From NCBI RefSeq assembly GCF_028291745.1, contig NZ_JAQGNQ010000144.1, positions 1 to 49,111 on the forward strand: 49,111 nt of DNA, given 5' to 3'. Every line of letters begins with the position of its first letter. The first letter of the stretch is position 1. The notes beneath the pieces are model-generated. The model did no database searches. It was not told the origin of the DNA and saw only the letters and a program-made list of their open reading frames with translations. Shown piece after piece: positions 1 through 11,332 of this stretch. The translations under genes were made by a program, and so were the position numbers. Source of the DNA: Ramlibacter sp. (GTDB taxonomy: Bacteria; Pseudomonadota; Gammaproteobacteria; Burkholderiales; Burkholderiaceae_C).

Positions 1-1222
1 GCCCGCTGTGGCGGCCGCGCCCGCTGCTGCGGTCGTGCCCGCTGAGGTGGCCCCGCCCGCCGAGGTGGCCGCCGCGCCTGGGGGTGCCACCGGCGGTGGC
101 GGCGGTTTCAACCCCGCCCTGTCGCTGATCCTGTCCGGGACCTACACCAACACCTCACGCGATCCCGCGGGCTACCGCATCCGCGGCATCCCGCTCCCGC
201 CCGATGCCAGCATCGGGCCGGGCACCCGCGGCTTCAGCCTGGCCGAGTCCGAGCTCGGGATCGCCGCCAACATCGATCCGTGGTTCCTGGGCGCGGCGAA
301 CATCTCTTTCCTGCCCGACAACACCTTGTCGGTGGAAGAGGCCTTTGTGCAGACCACGTCGCTCGGGCACGGCCTCACGGTCAAGGGCGGCCGCTTCTTC
401 TCCAGCGTGGGTTACCTCAACTCGCAGCACTCGCATGTGTGGGACTTCGTCGATGCGCCGCTCGCCTACCAGGCGCTGCTGGGAACGCAATTCGGCGACG
501 ATGGCGTGCAGGTCGCATGGCTCGCGCCCACCGATCGCCTGATCGACCTGCGCGCGGAGCTCGGTCGGGGCCGTAGCTTCCCGGGCAGCGACAGCAACCG
601 CAACGGCGCGGGCATGGCGGCGCTGTCGCTGCACACCGGCGACGACATCGGCGAGAGCCACAGCTGGCGCGCGGGCGTGTCGGTGCTGCATGCGCGGGCC
701 GACGCGCAGCAGCTCGCGACGGTCGATCCCTTCGGCGTCGCCACCACCGCCAGCTTCAGCGGCAGCAGCACGGTGTGGGTCGCGGATGCGGTGTGGAAGT
801 GGGCACCGGGCGGCAACGCCACGCGGACCAACTTCAAGCTGCAGGGCGAATACCTGCACAGCAACCGCAGCGGCGCGCTCACGGCCGACGCTCTCGGCGT
901 CCCCAGCACCGATGCCTACCGCGCGGTGCAAAGCGGCTGGTACCTGCAGGGCGTGTACCAGTTCATGCCGCGCTGGCGCGTGGGCCTGCGCACCGAGCGC
1001 GTCGACGGCGGCTCGCCCGACCTCGGCGCCAATGCCGCCTTGCTGGCGGGTGCCGAAGGCGCGGCGCGCAAGAACACCGTGATGCTCGACTTCAGCCTGA
1101 GCGAGTTCTCGCGCCTGCGGCTGCAGTTGACCCGCGACACGGCACGACCGGGTTCACCGGACAACCAGTTCTTCCTCCAATACCAGATGAGCCTGGGCGC
1201 GCACGGCGCCCACAGCTTCTAA
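1..1222 (+). CDS. Outer-membrane beta-barrel protein, probably metal-uptake associated (5' partial)
   Basis: The frame is open to the left edge, so the start lies outside the window. The visible part begins with an Ala/Pro/Val-rich low-complexity stretch of about 30 residues. A region of alternating polar and aromatic residues typical of an outer-membrane barrel follows, and the protein ends in Phe (GAHGAHSF), as barrel proteins usually do. It is followed after 19 bases by a ZnuA-like binding protein and a ZnuB-like permease, so a role in moving zinc or a related metal across the outer membrane is likely by context. I see no plug domain or TonB box in the part present, so a TonB-dependent receptor is not shown. 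The family name is not certain. Confidence 0.72.
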   Translation, partial: PAVAAAPAAAVVPAEVAPPAEVAAAPGGATGGGGGFNPALSLILSGTYTNTSRDPAGYRIRGIPLPPDASIGPGTRGFSLAESELGIAANIDPWFLGAANISFLPDNTLSVEEAFVQTTSLGHGLTVKGGRFFSSVGYLNSQHSHVWDFVDAPLAYQALLGTQFGDDGVQVAWLAPTDRLIDLRAELGRGRSFPGSDSNRNGAGMAALSLHTGDDIGESHSWRAGVSVLHARADAQQLATVDPFGVATTASFSGSSTVWVADAVWKWAPGGNATRTNFKLQGEYLHSNRSGALTADALGVPSTDAYRAVQSGWYLQGVYQFMPRWRVGLRTERVDGGSPDLGANAALLAGAEGAARKNTVMLDFSLSEFSRLRLQLTRDTARPGSPDNQFFLQYQMSLGAHGAHSF

Positions 1223-1241
1223 CTTTTTCCTGGAGACTGCC

Positions 1242-2156
1242 ATGCGCAAGTTCCTCTCCCTCTGCTCCTTGTCGGTCTCGATGGTCTTCGCCGCGAGCCC
1301 CGCGCACGCGGCGCTCAAGGTGTTTGCCTGCGAGCCCGAATGGGGCGCTCTCGTGCACGAACTGGCCGGCGACCTGGCCGACGTGAGCGTCGCCACCAGT
1401 GCGCTGCAGGACCCACACCAGATCCAGGCCAAGCCGAGCCTCATCGCCCGCATGCGCAATGCCGACCTGGTGGTGTGCACGGGCGCCGAGCTCGAGGTCG
1501 GCTGGCTGCCGGTGCTGCTGCAGCAGGCCGGCAACGCCAAGGTGCAGCCGGGGCAGCCCGCCTTCTTCGCCGCGGCGGACCAGGTGCGCAAGCTGGAGAT
1601 CCCCACGCGCCTCGATCGCTCCGAAGGCGACGTGCACGCAGCGGGCAATCCGCACATCCAGACCGACCCGCGCAACATCGCCACGGTGGCCACCGCGCTC
1701 GGCACGCGCCTGCAGCAGGTCGACGCGGCGCACGCGGCGCAATACGCGCAACGCACGGCGGCCTTCACGCAGAAGTGGCAGCAGGCGATGGCGCGCTGGA
1801 CCGCCCAGGCGGCGCCGCTGCGCGGGCTGCCGGTGGCATCTCAGCACAAGGCCTTCGCCTATCTCTACGACTGGCTGGGGCTGAAGGAGGTCGTGGTGCT
1901 GGAGCCCAAGCCGGGCGTGGAGCCGAGCGCCTCGCACCTGCAGGACGTGCTGGCGCAATTGAAGACCACGCCGGCGCGGATGGTGCTCTATGCCGCTTAC
2001 CAGGATGGCCGGCCCTCGGAGTGGCTGGGCAGCCATGCCGCCATTCCGGTGGTGAAAGTGCCTTTCACGGTGGGCGGCAGCGACAAGGCGACCGACCTGT
2101 ACGGCCTGTTCGACGACACGGTGGCCCGCCTGCTGGCCGCGGCGGGGCAGAAATGA
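1242..2156 (+). CDS. Metal ABC transporter substrate-binding protein, ZnuA-like
   Basis: A 304-residue periplasmic binding protein of the cluster A-I (zinc/manganese) family. A Sec signal peptide ends near residue 24 (AHA-ALKV). Candidate metal ligands are the His in DPHQIQAKPS, the His in NPHIQTDPRN and the His in SQHKAFAYLYDWLG, with a later acidic ligand, in the order usual for ZnuA/TroA proteins. The His-rich loop common in enterobacterial ZnuA is absent. The stop overlaps the start of the permease gene (ATGA), so the two are translationally coupled. Zinc is the most likely substrate given the outer-membrane protein upstream, but manganese or iron cannot be excluded from sequence alone. 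Confidence 0.88.
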   Translation: MRKFLSLCSLSVSMVFAASPAHAALKVFACEPEWGALVHELAGDLADVSVATSALQDPHQIQAKPSLIARMRNADLVVCTGAELEVGWLPVLLQQAGNAKVQPGQPAFFAAADQVRKLEIPTRLDRSEGDVHAAGNPHIQTDPRNIATVATALGTRLQQVDAAHAAQYAQRTAAFTQKWQQAMARWTAQAAPLRGLPVASQHKAFAYLYDWLGLKEVVVLEPKPGVEPSASHLQDVLAQLKTTPARMVLYAAYQDGRPSEWLGSHAAIPVVKVPFTVGGSDKATDLYGLFDDTVARLLAAAGQK

Positions 2157-2971
2157 ATTGGCAGGCCTTCGACTGGAGCATCCTCGGCCCGGCGCTGCTG
2201 GCCGGCCTGCTGGTGCTCGCCACGCACGTGCCCCTGGGCATGTCGGTGCTCGATCGCGGCATCGTCTTCATCGACCTGGCCATCGCGCAAGTGGCGGGGC
2301 TGGGGGTGATCCTGGCCGACAACCTCGGCGTGGCGGAACATGGCCTGGGCGTGCAACTGGCAGCCGTTGCGGCGGCGCTGCTCGGCGCGGCACTGCTGGC
2401 GTGGACCGAGCGCCGCGCGGCGCAGCAGCACGAGGCCTTCATCGGCGTGCTGTTCGTGCTGGCTTCCTGCATCGGCATCCTGGCCCTGGCCAGCAACCCG
2501 CACGGCGGCGAGCACCTGAAGGACATGCTGGTCGGCCAGATCCTCTGGGTGAGCGGCACGCAGCTCGCCGTGCTCGCGGCGCTGTCCGTGGTGCTGTGTG
2601 GCTGGATTGCGATCGGCGGCATGACGCGCTTCGGCCGCTTCGGCTTCTACGGCGGCTTCGCCCTGGCGGTGACTGCTTCGGTGCAACTGGTGGGCGTGTA
2701 CCTGGTGTTCTCCAGCCTGATCATTCCGGCGCTGGCGACACCGGGCTTCAGCGGCAAACGCCGCTACCTCGTGGCGGGCGCGGTCGGTGCGGCGGGTTAT
2801 GCGCTGGGCCTGGCGCTCTCGGCGTGGCTCGACCTGCCTTCGGGCGCGGTCGTGGTCTGCACGATGGCCGCTTGCGGTCTCGCGGTGCGCAGCGTGTTCG
2901 GCGGCAGCGCGGCGCCAGTCGCTGCGCACGAGCCGCTGCTGCCCGCGCGCAATGCGCCCGACGCACGCTGA
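2153..2971 (+). CDS. Metal ABC transporter permease, ZnuB-like
   Basis: A 272-residue inner-membrane permease of the ABC-3 family, with about eight hydrophobic segments. It begins MNWQAFDWSILGPALLAG and carries the family signature around VLDRGIVFIDLAIAQVAGLG and HGGEHLKDMLVGQILWV. The ATG at 2153 overlaps the stop of the binding-protein gene by four bases. Together they would form a metal importer, but the ATP-binding subunit is not downstream: the next gene is an unrelated MFS carrier after 166 bases. The ATPase gene may lie left of the window. The C-terminus ends in a short polar tail. Confidence 0.88.
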   Translation: MNWQAFDWSILGPALLAGLLVLATHVPLGMSVLDRGIVFIDLAIAQVAGLGVILADNLGVAEHGLGVQLAAVAAALLGAALLAWTERRAAQQHEAFIGVLFVLASCIGILALASNPHGGEHLKDMLVGQILWVSGTQLAVLAALSVVLCGWIAIGGMTRFGRFGFYGGFALAVTASVQLVGVYLVFSSLIIPALATPGFSGKRRYLVAGAVGAAGYALGLALSAWLDLPSGAVVVCTMAACGLAVRSVFGGSAAPVAAHEPLLPARNAPDAR

Positions 2972-3137
2972 AGCAGCGCGCGAGCGGCTGCGGGCGCCTC
3001 CCGGAAAGTGGGTATGCAGCGCTATTCCTACGGGCATTCCCCCGCCGTGACTCGGCGCACTTGCTGCTAGTCTCCGGATCGCCGCAGGAGCGTGCGGAGC
3101 CGCGCGTGGTGCCGTCAGTCCATCTCAAGGAGACAAC

Positions 3138-4817
3138 ATGTCCACTGTCCTCGAACCCGGTCAAGGCGGCTTCGCTGCGCCCGACACGGGCCTGCTCAGC
3201 AAGGAGCGCACTGTCGCCGGCCCCGGATTCAACCGGTGGCTGGTGCCGCCCGCCGCGCTGGCCATCCACCTGTGCATCGGCATGGCGTACGGTTTTTCCG
3301 TGTTCTGGCTGCCGCTCTCGAAGTCGCTGACCGGCGCCAAGTCCTGCGGCAAGGACCTGGGCATGAGCTTCTTCGGCGAGTTGTTCGCGAGTAACTGCAA
3401 CTGGAGCATCGCGACGCTCGGCTGGATGTACACGCTGTTCTTCGTCTTCCTGGGGTGCGCCGCGGCCATCTGGGGCGGCTGGCTGGAACGTGCCGGTCCG
3501 CGCAAGGCCGGTGTGGTGGCCGCGATCTGCTGGTGCGGCGGCATGCTGATCTCCGCGATCGGCATCTACCTGCACCAGTTCTGGCTGATGATCCTCGGCT
3601 CCGGCGTGATCGGCGGGGTCGGCCTGGGCCTGGGCTACATCTCGCCCGTCTCGACCCTGATCAAGTGGTTCCCGGACCGGCGCGGCATGGCCACCGGCAT
3701 GGCCATCATGGGGTTCGGCGGCGGCGCGATGATCGGCTCGCCCCTGGCCGTGGACCTGATGAAGAACTTCTCCACGCCCGCCGGCAATGGCGTGCTGCAG
3801 ACGTTCGTCGTGATGGCGCTGGTGTACTTCGTGTTCATGATCGGCGGCGCCTTCGGCTACCGCATTCCGGCCAGCGGCTGGAAGCCCACGGGCTGGACTC
3901 CGCCGGTGGCCAAGACCTCCAATGCCATGATCACGCAGCGCCACGTGCACGTGAAGAAGGTCTGGGGCATTCCGCAGTTCTGGCTGATCTGGCTGGCGCT
4001 GATGATGAACGTGAGCGCCGGCATCGGCGTGATCGGCATGGCCTCGCCGATGCTGCAGGAGGTGTTCGGCGGCAACCTGATCGGCATTCCCAAGCACTTC
4101 AGCGAACTTGACAAGACGCAACTCGCCGCCATCGCCGTGGTCGCGGGCGGCTTTGCGGCGCTGCTGTCGCTGTTCAACATTGCCGGCCGCTTCTTCTGGG
4201 CCAGCATGTCGGACTTCTTCGGCCGCAAGGTGACCTATTCGATCTTCTTCGTGCTGGGCATGATCCTGTACGCGAGCCTGCCGTCCTCCGCGGGCGCCGG
4301 CAGCAAGCTGATGTTCGTGGGCGCGGTCTGCATCATCGTTTCGATGTACGGCGGTGGTTTCGCCACCGTGCCGGCCTACCTGGCCGACATCTTCGGCACG
4401 CAGTTCGTGGGTGCCATCCACGGCCGCTTGCTCACGGCCTGGTCGACGGCGGGCATCCTGGGCCCGGTGGTGGTGAACTACATGCGCGAATACCAGCTGG
4501 GGCTGGGCATCCCGCGCGAGCAGGTCTATAACCAGACGATGTACATCCTGGTCGCCTTCCTGGCCATCGGCCTGATCTGCAACCTGCTGGTGCGGCCGCT
4601 GCCGGACAAGTGGTTCATGACCGATGCGGAACTGGCCGAAGAGAAGCGCCTCGCCCACGAAAAGTCCGTCCTGAGCGAGAACCGGCTCGGCTCGTCGGGC
4701 GGCCGCGCCGAGCCGACTCCTGCCGTCGCGGTGTGGCTGGCGTGGCTGGCAGTCGGCATTCCGCTGGCGTGGGGCACGTACCGCACGCTGCTGGCGGCGG
4801 CGAAGTTCTTCCAGTGA
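3138..4817 (+). CDS. OFA-family MFS transporter (oxalate:formate antiporter-like)
   Basis: A 559-residue major facilitator with about 12 membrane segments. It fits the OFA subfamily: an N-terminal AIHLCIGMAYGFSVFWLPL segment, a glycine-rich GSGVIGGVGLGLGYISPVS segment leading into WFPDRRGMATGMAIMGFGGG, and YGGGFATVPAYLADIFG in the second half. A strong AAGGAGAC site precedes the ATG at 3138. OFA carriers exchange small mono- or dicarboxylates across the inner membrane; the substrate is not readable here. The C-terminal tail has an additional hydrophobic segment. The gene stands alone and ends at a good intrinsic terminator at 4846. Confidence 0.85.
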   Translation: MSTVLEPGQGGFAAPDTGLLSKERTVAGPGFNRWLVPPAALAIHLCIGMAYGFSVFWLPLSKSLTGAKSCGKDLGMSFFGELFASNCNWSIATLGWMYTLFFVFLGCAAAIWGGWLERAGPRKAGVVAAICWCGGMLISAIGIYLHQFWLMILGSGVIGGVGLGLGYISPVSTLIKWFPDRRGMATGMAIMGFGGGAMIGSPLAVDLMKNFSTPAGNGVLQTFVVMALVYFVFMIGGAFGYRIPASGWKPTGWTPPVAKTSNAMITQRHVHVKKVWGIPQFWLIWLALMMNVSAGIGVIGMASPMLQEVFGGNLIGIPKHFSELDKTQLAAIAVVAGGFAALLSLFNIAGRFFWASMSDFFGRKVTYSIFFVLGMILYASLPSSAGAGSKLMFVGAVCIIVSMYGGGFATVPAYLADIFGTQFVGAIHGRLLTAWSTAGILGPVVVNYMREYQLGLGIPREQVYNQTMYILVAFLAIGLICNLLVRPLPDKWFMTDAELAEEKRLAHEKSVLSENRLGSSGGRAEPTPAVAVWLAWLAVGIPLAWGTYRTLLAAAKFFQ

Positions 4818-4845
4818 CACTGCACTGAAGCGCGCGGCATCGTTG

Positions 4846-4880
4846 AAGGCCGCACACCGGTGAGGTGTGCGGCCTTTTTC
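4846..4880 (+). terminator. Rho-independent terminator after the OFA carrier
   Basis: A 13-base perfect stem (4846-4858 with 4864-4876), a five-base loop (GGTGA) and a run of T at the 3' side of the stem. It lies 29 bases after the stop codon. Confidence 0.85.
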
Positions 4881-4896
4881 TGTGGGCGGCCCGGTA

Positions 4897-5155
4897 TTGC
4901 TCCTTCCCCCGCCGGGGGAAGGCTGGGGGGGGCGCTCCCGCGCTTGGCGCGCGATGGCAGGCTGCCTGCGGCATCCACCCCACGAATTCCAAGCGGCATG
5001 GGCGCTGCCGCGCGGGGACCCGCAGGCTGGGTTGCCGCAGGCACCCCAGCGTTTTCGGCGCCCATCGCTGGGGTGTCTGCGGCAGCCCAGCCTACGAGGG
5101 ACAAAGACCAAGCGCCGCCGCCCCGGCCGTCCCCCGGAGGAGCCGGGAGCAAGCC
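4897..5155. repeat. Intergenic dispersed repeats (family B unit and family A palindrome)
   Basis: This gene-free stretch holds repeats seen elsewhere in the window. A family B unit (4897-4936) has a C-rich/G-rich hairpin followed by GGGGGGCGCTC and resembles the copy at 8605-8646. A family A palindrome has 28-base arms at 5024-5051 and 5066-5093, with core CTGGGNTGCCGCAGGCACC, separated by 14 bases. These look like REP/BIME-type elements rather than genes; open frames through here have no recognisable product. Confidence 0.7.
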
Positions 5156-5193
5156 AAAAAAAAGTGGACGGCGGCCTCTCGGCCACCGTCCAC
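5156..5193 (-). terminator. Rho-independent terminator of the multicopper oxidase gene
   Basis: Read on the minus strand, a long GC stem (5164-5193, outer arms GTGGACGG/CCGTCCAC with a further inner pairing GGCC/GGCC) is followed by eight T (5156-5163). It lies 29 bases past the stop of the oxidase gene. Confidence 0.88.
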
Positions 5194-5222
5194 CCGCTGC
5201 TTGCGGCGATCGTCAGGTCACA

Positions 5223-8036
<2,814 letters not shown>

Positions 8037-8603
8037 CTGATGTGCTCCTCAGTTTTTCGGGGGGGGACAGTCGCTGCATATGCAACGTTCAAGGTGCTCC
8101 TGCAAGGACCTGTAACGCAGCAAGCATGCCAACCTGACGGCAGGCAGACTTCAAACTTGTGCGGAGCCTTTATTCCATTCGCTTGCGAGCGCAACCGTTC
8201 CAAGCGATGACCGCCGTCACACCTCGTTTCGGGGACATGCCGCGGCCCCGGCGGCGGGGAAAATTCCCCGGAGTCGGCGAAAGGCGCCGCTGCGGGGGCC
8301 GGGATGTCGAGGTTGCTCGGCACGCTGCGCGCGCCGGAAGGTGGGAGCGTTTCCGGAACCAAGGTGCCGATCTGGGCCGACCACGGTGCCGAGATGAATC
8401 CGGACGGGAACGCAGCGGTGAAGTGCGGCCAGAATTCGTTGTCGGCGGGCGGTGGGCGAGCCGTCCTGGGATCGGCGGAGTGCCGGCGCGATGCGAGGAT
8501 TATCGCCTGCGCTGCATCGCTTATCTCAAAGATGCGGAAGTCGCCGGATCGCGCAGGTCAGGATAAGCTGCGCGACAAGAGATAGATCGCGTCGTGCCCT
8601 GTC
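8037..8603. other. Gene-free stretch upstream of the multicopper oxidase
   Basis: About 570 bases with no supported gene. Short open frames on both strands lack a convincing ribosome site and a recognisable product. The part next to 8036 should hold the oxidase promoter, but I could not pick a reliable -35/-10 pair. Confidence 0.5.
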
Positions 8604-8758
8604 TTGCTCCTTCCCCCTCTGAGGGAAGGTTGGGATGGGGGCGCTCGGAAGCGCAAGATTGCTGGGGTGCCTGCGGCAGCCCAGCCTACGGGTGCAGTGC
8701 CCAAGCGAAGGCCGGAGCGCGACCACGCCAACCCTCCCCCGCAGGGGAGGGCCCACAA
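8604..8758. repeat. Composite repeat: inverted family B units flanking a family A arm
   Basis: Two family B units in opposite orientation (8605-8646 and 8713-8751) enclose a single family A arm (8661-8690, GCTGGGGTGCCTGCGGCAGC then CCAGCCTACG). The order B-A-B' can fold into a large hairpin and suggests a composite BIME-like element. Confidence 0.7.
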
Positions 8759-8761
8759 ACT

Positions 8762-9067
8762 TTACTTGGCCCGAGGCGGCCGTGGATTGCGCGTGGGCGG
8801 GAAGGTCAGTGTCGTCAGTTCCGAGGCGGGGTCGAGCTGGTTCGAGTCAGCGCGTCGCGCCATCAGCCGCAGCAGCACCCGCACCATGGCGAGCAGCGCC
8901 AGGCCGCCGAACGCCACTACGGCAGTCGTGCGAAGCGGGCCGCGGGCGAGCAGGCCGGTTGCTTGCGCTGCCGCGGCAGGGCCATGGGCAAGCGCAGCCA
9001 TGGCGGCGGCGCCGGCCAGGGTCTTCTTCAGGATTGCCTGGGTCATGGGGGATTGCTGCAGGGACAT
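8762..9067 (-). CDS. Small exported/membrane protein of unknown function
   Basis: A 101-residue protein. An N-terminal hydrophobic segment (roughly residues 12-36, Ala-rich) looks like a signal sequence or a first membrane helix, and a second helix spans about residues 46-67 (TTAVVAFGGLALLAMVRVLL). A basic patch and a polar Pro/Arg/Lys-rich tail follow. A GAGGTG ribosome site sits about six bases before the ATG, which is the main reason to accept the gene. I do not recognise the family. It is divergent from the DHA2 carrier. Confidence 0.6.
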   Translation of the reverse strand: MSLQQSPMTQAILKKTLAGAAAMAALAHGPAAAAQATGLLARGPLRTTAVVAFGGLALLAMVRVLLRLMARRADSNQLDPASELTTLTFPPTRNPRPPRAK

Positions 9068-9317
9068 GTCTCACCTCAAGCTTTCTTGTACCAAGCAGCG
9101 CATGGGCGTGGCAAGGCGCTTCGGTGCCATCGTGTCCGGCACCGGCATCCGCGCAACATCCTGCGCAGCGATCGTGCGGACCGTCACAGTCTGGCGGTTT
9201 TTCTGTTGCTGGCGCCGTCAAGGGGCGTGAGTGGCCTCGGCGGACTGCTGAAAGGCCGTGCAGCGGCGACGGCTACGGGTCTTCCCTAGAATCCCGGCAG
9301 TCCTGGGAGATTTCCAC

Positions 9318-10718
9318 TTGCGTCGCGTGACCCTCACCGTCGCAGCAGCCCTGTTCATGCTGCTGCTCGACGGTTCCATCCTCAACACCTCCTTGCCCGC
9401 GATGGCCCACGCGCTCGAGGTCCGGCCGCTGATGCTCAGTGCCGCCGTGACCGTCTACCTGCTCACCGGCGCCGCGGTGCTGCCGCTGGCGAGCTGGCTG
9501 GGCGAGCGCTTCGGGCTGCGTCGCCTGTTCGTGCTGGCCATCGTGCTGTTCACCGGCGCCTCGCTCCTCTGCGGCTTCGCGCAGGACGCCACGCAGCTGG
9601 TGCTCGCGCGGGCGCTGCAGGGCCTGGGGGGCGGTTTGATGATGCCCGTGGGACGCACGCTCGCGATGCAGGGCGCGCGCAAGGAGGACGTGATCGGCAT
9701 CACGGCGCTGCTCACGTGGCCGGCCTTGTTTGCGCCCGTGCTCGGGCCGCCGCTGGGTGGTTTCATCACCACCTATGCGTCGTGGCGCTGGAACTTCCTG
9801 CTGAATGTACCGCTCGGGCTGCTCGCCGTCTTCCTGATCGTGCGCTGGGTGCCGCGCGACACGCAGCAGCCGCGGCGGCCGCTGGACGTGCGCGGCGCGG
9901 TCGGCGCGGCGCTGGGCCTGATGCTCCTGCTGGGAGGCCTGGACTGGACGGCGCATGTGGTCGGCGACCGCGCCGGACGCCTGCAGGCCCTGCTCACACT
10001 CGCGTTTGGCGTGGCAGCGCTGGTCTGGACCGTGAAGCACCTCAAGCGCACGCCGCATCCGGTGGTGAGCCTCGCACCCTTCGAGCACCGCACCTTCCTG
10101 GTTGCGACCGCGGCGGGTGGCACCTTCGCCTCGATGTGCCTGCAGGCCACGCCTTTCCTGCTGCCGCTGATGTTCCAGCTGGCGCTGGGGCGCGGCGCAG
10201 TAGCTGCCGGCGCCTTGCTCCTGCCTTACTTCCTGGGCAACCTCGGAATGAAGTCGGTCACCACGCCGATCCTGTTGCGCCTGGGTTTTCGCCGCGTGCT
10301 GGTCGGCGCCGGCGCGGTCAATGCGCTGGCCATCGCCGCGTTCGCCCTGGTGGATGCGAACACGCCCTGGAGCGCGCTGGTGATCCTGCTGGCAGTGGCG
10401 GGCTGCGCGCGCTCGATGCTGATGACCGCCATCAACACGCTGATGTTCGCCGACGTGCTGCCGGCCCAGCGCGCTGCCGCCTCGGCACTGTCCACGGTCT
10501 CGATGCAGGCGGCCGGCGCTCTGGGCGTGGCCATCGGCGCGATCGCGCTGGCGGTGGCGCAGTCGGCGCATGGCAGCCCGCACCTGGAGCTGGGCGATTT
10601 CCATGCAGCCTTCCTCGCGATGGCGGCCTTCTGCGCGCTGGCCACCGTCTCGTTCTGGCGGCTGCCGGTGGATGCCGGCGCCGAGATGACGCGCGCCACT
10701 GCGGGCCGCGCGGGCTGA
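9318..10718 (+). CDS. DHA2-family MFS drug/metabolite transporter (EmrB/QacA type)
   Basis: A 466-residue carrier with about 14 hydrophobic segments. The DHA2 signature LLLDGSILNTSLPAMA is in the first helix, the loop motif SWLGERFGLRRLF is present, and a motif C-like region (PALFAPVLGPPLGGFITTYA) is in helix 5. The frame is open further upstream to a GTG at 9258, but a GGGAG site eight bases before the TTG at 9318 favours that start; GTG at 9327 is an alternative. The family exports drugs or metabolites with proton import. No fusion-protein (EmrA) partner is adjacent. The stop is one base from the convergent DUF1439 gene. Confidence 0.85.
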   Translation: MRRVTLTVAAALFMLLLDGSILNTSLPAMAHALEVRPLMLSAAVTVYLLTGAAVLPLASWLGERFGLRRLFVLAIVLFTGASLLCGFAQDATQLVLARALQGLGGGLMMPVGRTLAMQGARKEDVIGITALLTWPALFAPVLGPPLGGFITTYASWRWNFLLNVPLGLLAVFLIVRWVPRDTQQPRRPLDVRGAVGAALGLMLLLGGLDWTAHVVGDRAGRLQALLTLAFGVAALVWTVKHLKRTPHPVVSLAPFEHRTFLVATAAGGTFASMCLQATPFLLPLMFQLALGRGAVAAGALLLPYFLGNLGMKSVTTPILLRLGFRRVLVGAGAVNALAIAAFALVDANTPWSALVILLAVAGCARSMLMTAINTLMFADVLPAQRAAASALSTVSMQAAGALGVAIGAIALAVAQSAHGSPHLELGDFHAAFLAMAAFCALATVSFWRLPVDAGAEMTRATAGRAG

Positions 10719-10719
10719 T

Positions 10720-11289
10720 CTATCGAACCTGGCCCGCAGCGGCCACCGGCGGCAGCAGTTCGATCCGCACGCCCTGCGGCGTGACGCGGATGCCGCCTGG
10801 CGTCCAGCCGTGGGCCCGGGCCAGGTCTTCCGCCGTGAACGTGTGCAGTGCGGTGCCTTCCAGCAGGCGCTCGGCAACGGCGGAGCCGGCCAGCTGCAGC
10901 GGGGCGGACCACGCCTCGGGCAGGCCTTGCAGCGCGACGCGCTCGACCCGCACGTTCACCGCCCGCAGGCTGGTGTCCGTGGGCTCGTAACGCAGGCCGA
11001 AGCTCACCGACAGCGCGCCATGGCCGCCCCCTTGCAGGATGCGGCCGGTGGCGTCGACGGGAAAGTCCAGCCGCAGCCGATCCTCCTGCGGCAGCAACTG
11101 CAGGTGCGGCACGCCGACGGTCAGGGTGAACAGGCCCGCCGGCCGCAGCTCGTAGGGGAAGCGACGCGCCAGCGCTGCTTCCAGGCGCTGGGCCGGGACG
11201 TCGACCTCGCGCGGCCCGTTGGCGCAGGCGGCGAGCAGGGCCAGCAGCAGGGCCAGCAGCGAAAACGACAGGGTGCGAAAAAAGCGCAT
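10720..11289 (-). CDS. DUF1439 lipoprotein
   Basis: A predicted lipoprotein of 189 residues from the second ATG (11289); an ATG three codons upstream is also possible. The N-terminus is MRFFRTLSF followed by a Leu-rich helix and the lipobox LLAAC. The body (residues about 25-185) is beta-rich with the FPYELRPAGLFTLTVGVP and FSLRYE-like segments of DUF1439 proteins (YceB family), which are outer-membrane-anchored periplasmic proteins of poorly known role. It ends one base from the MFS gene. Confidence 0.78.
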   Translation of the reverse strand: MRFFRTLSFSLLALLLALLAACANGPREVDVPAQRLEAALARRFPYELRPAGLFTLTVGVPHLQLLPQEDRLRLDFPVDATGRILQGGGHGALSVSFGLRYEPTDTSLRAVNVRVERVALQGLPEAWSAPLQLAGSAVAERLLEGTALHTFTAEDLARAHGWTPGGIRVTPQGVRIELLPPVAAAGQVR

Positions 11290-11332
11290 GCGGCCCATTG
11301 TGCCGACCGTGCGCCTTCGGTGGGCGCGCCCT

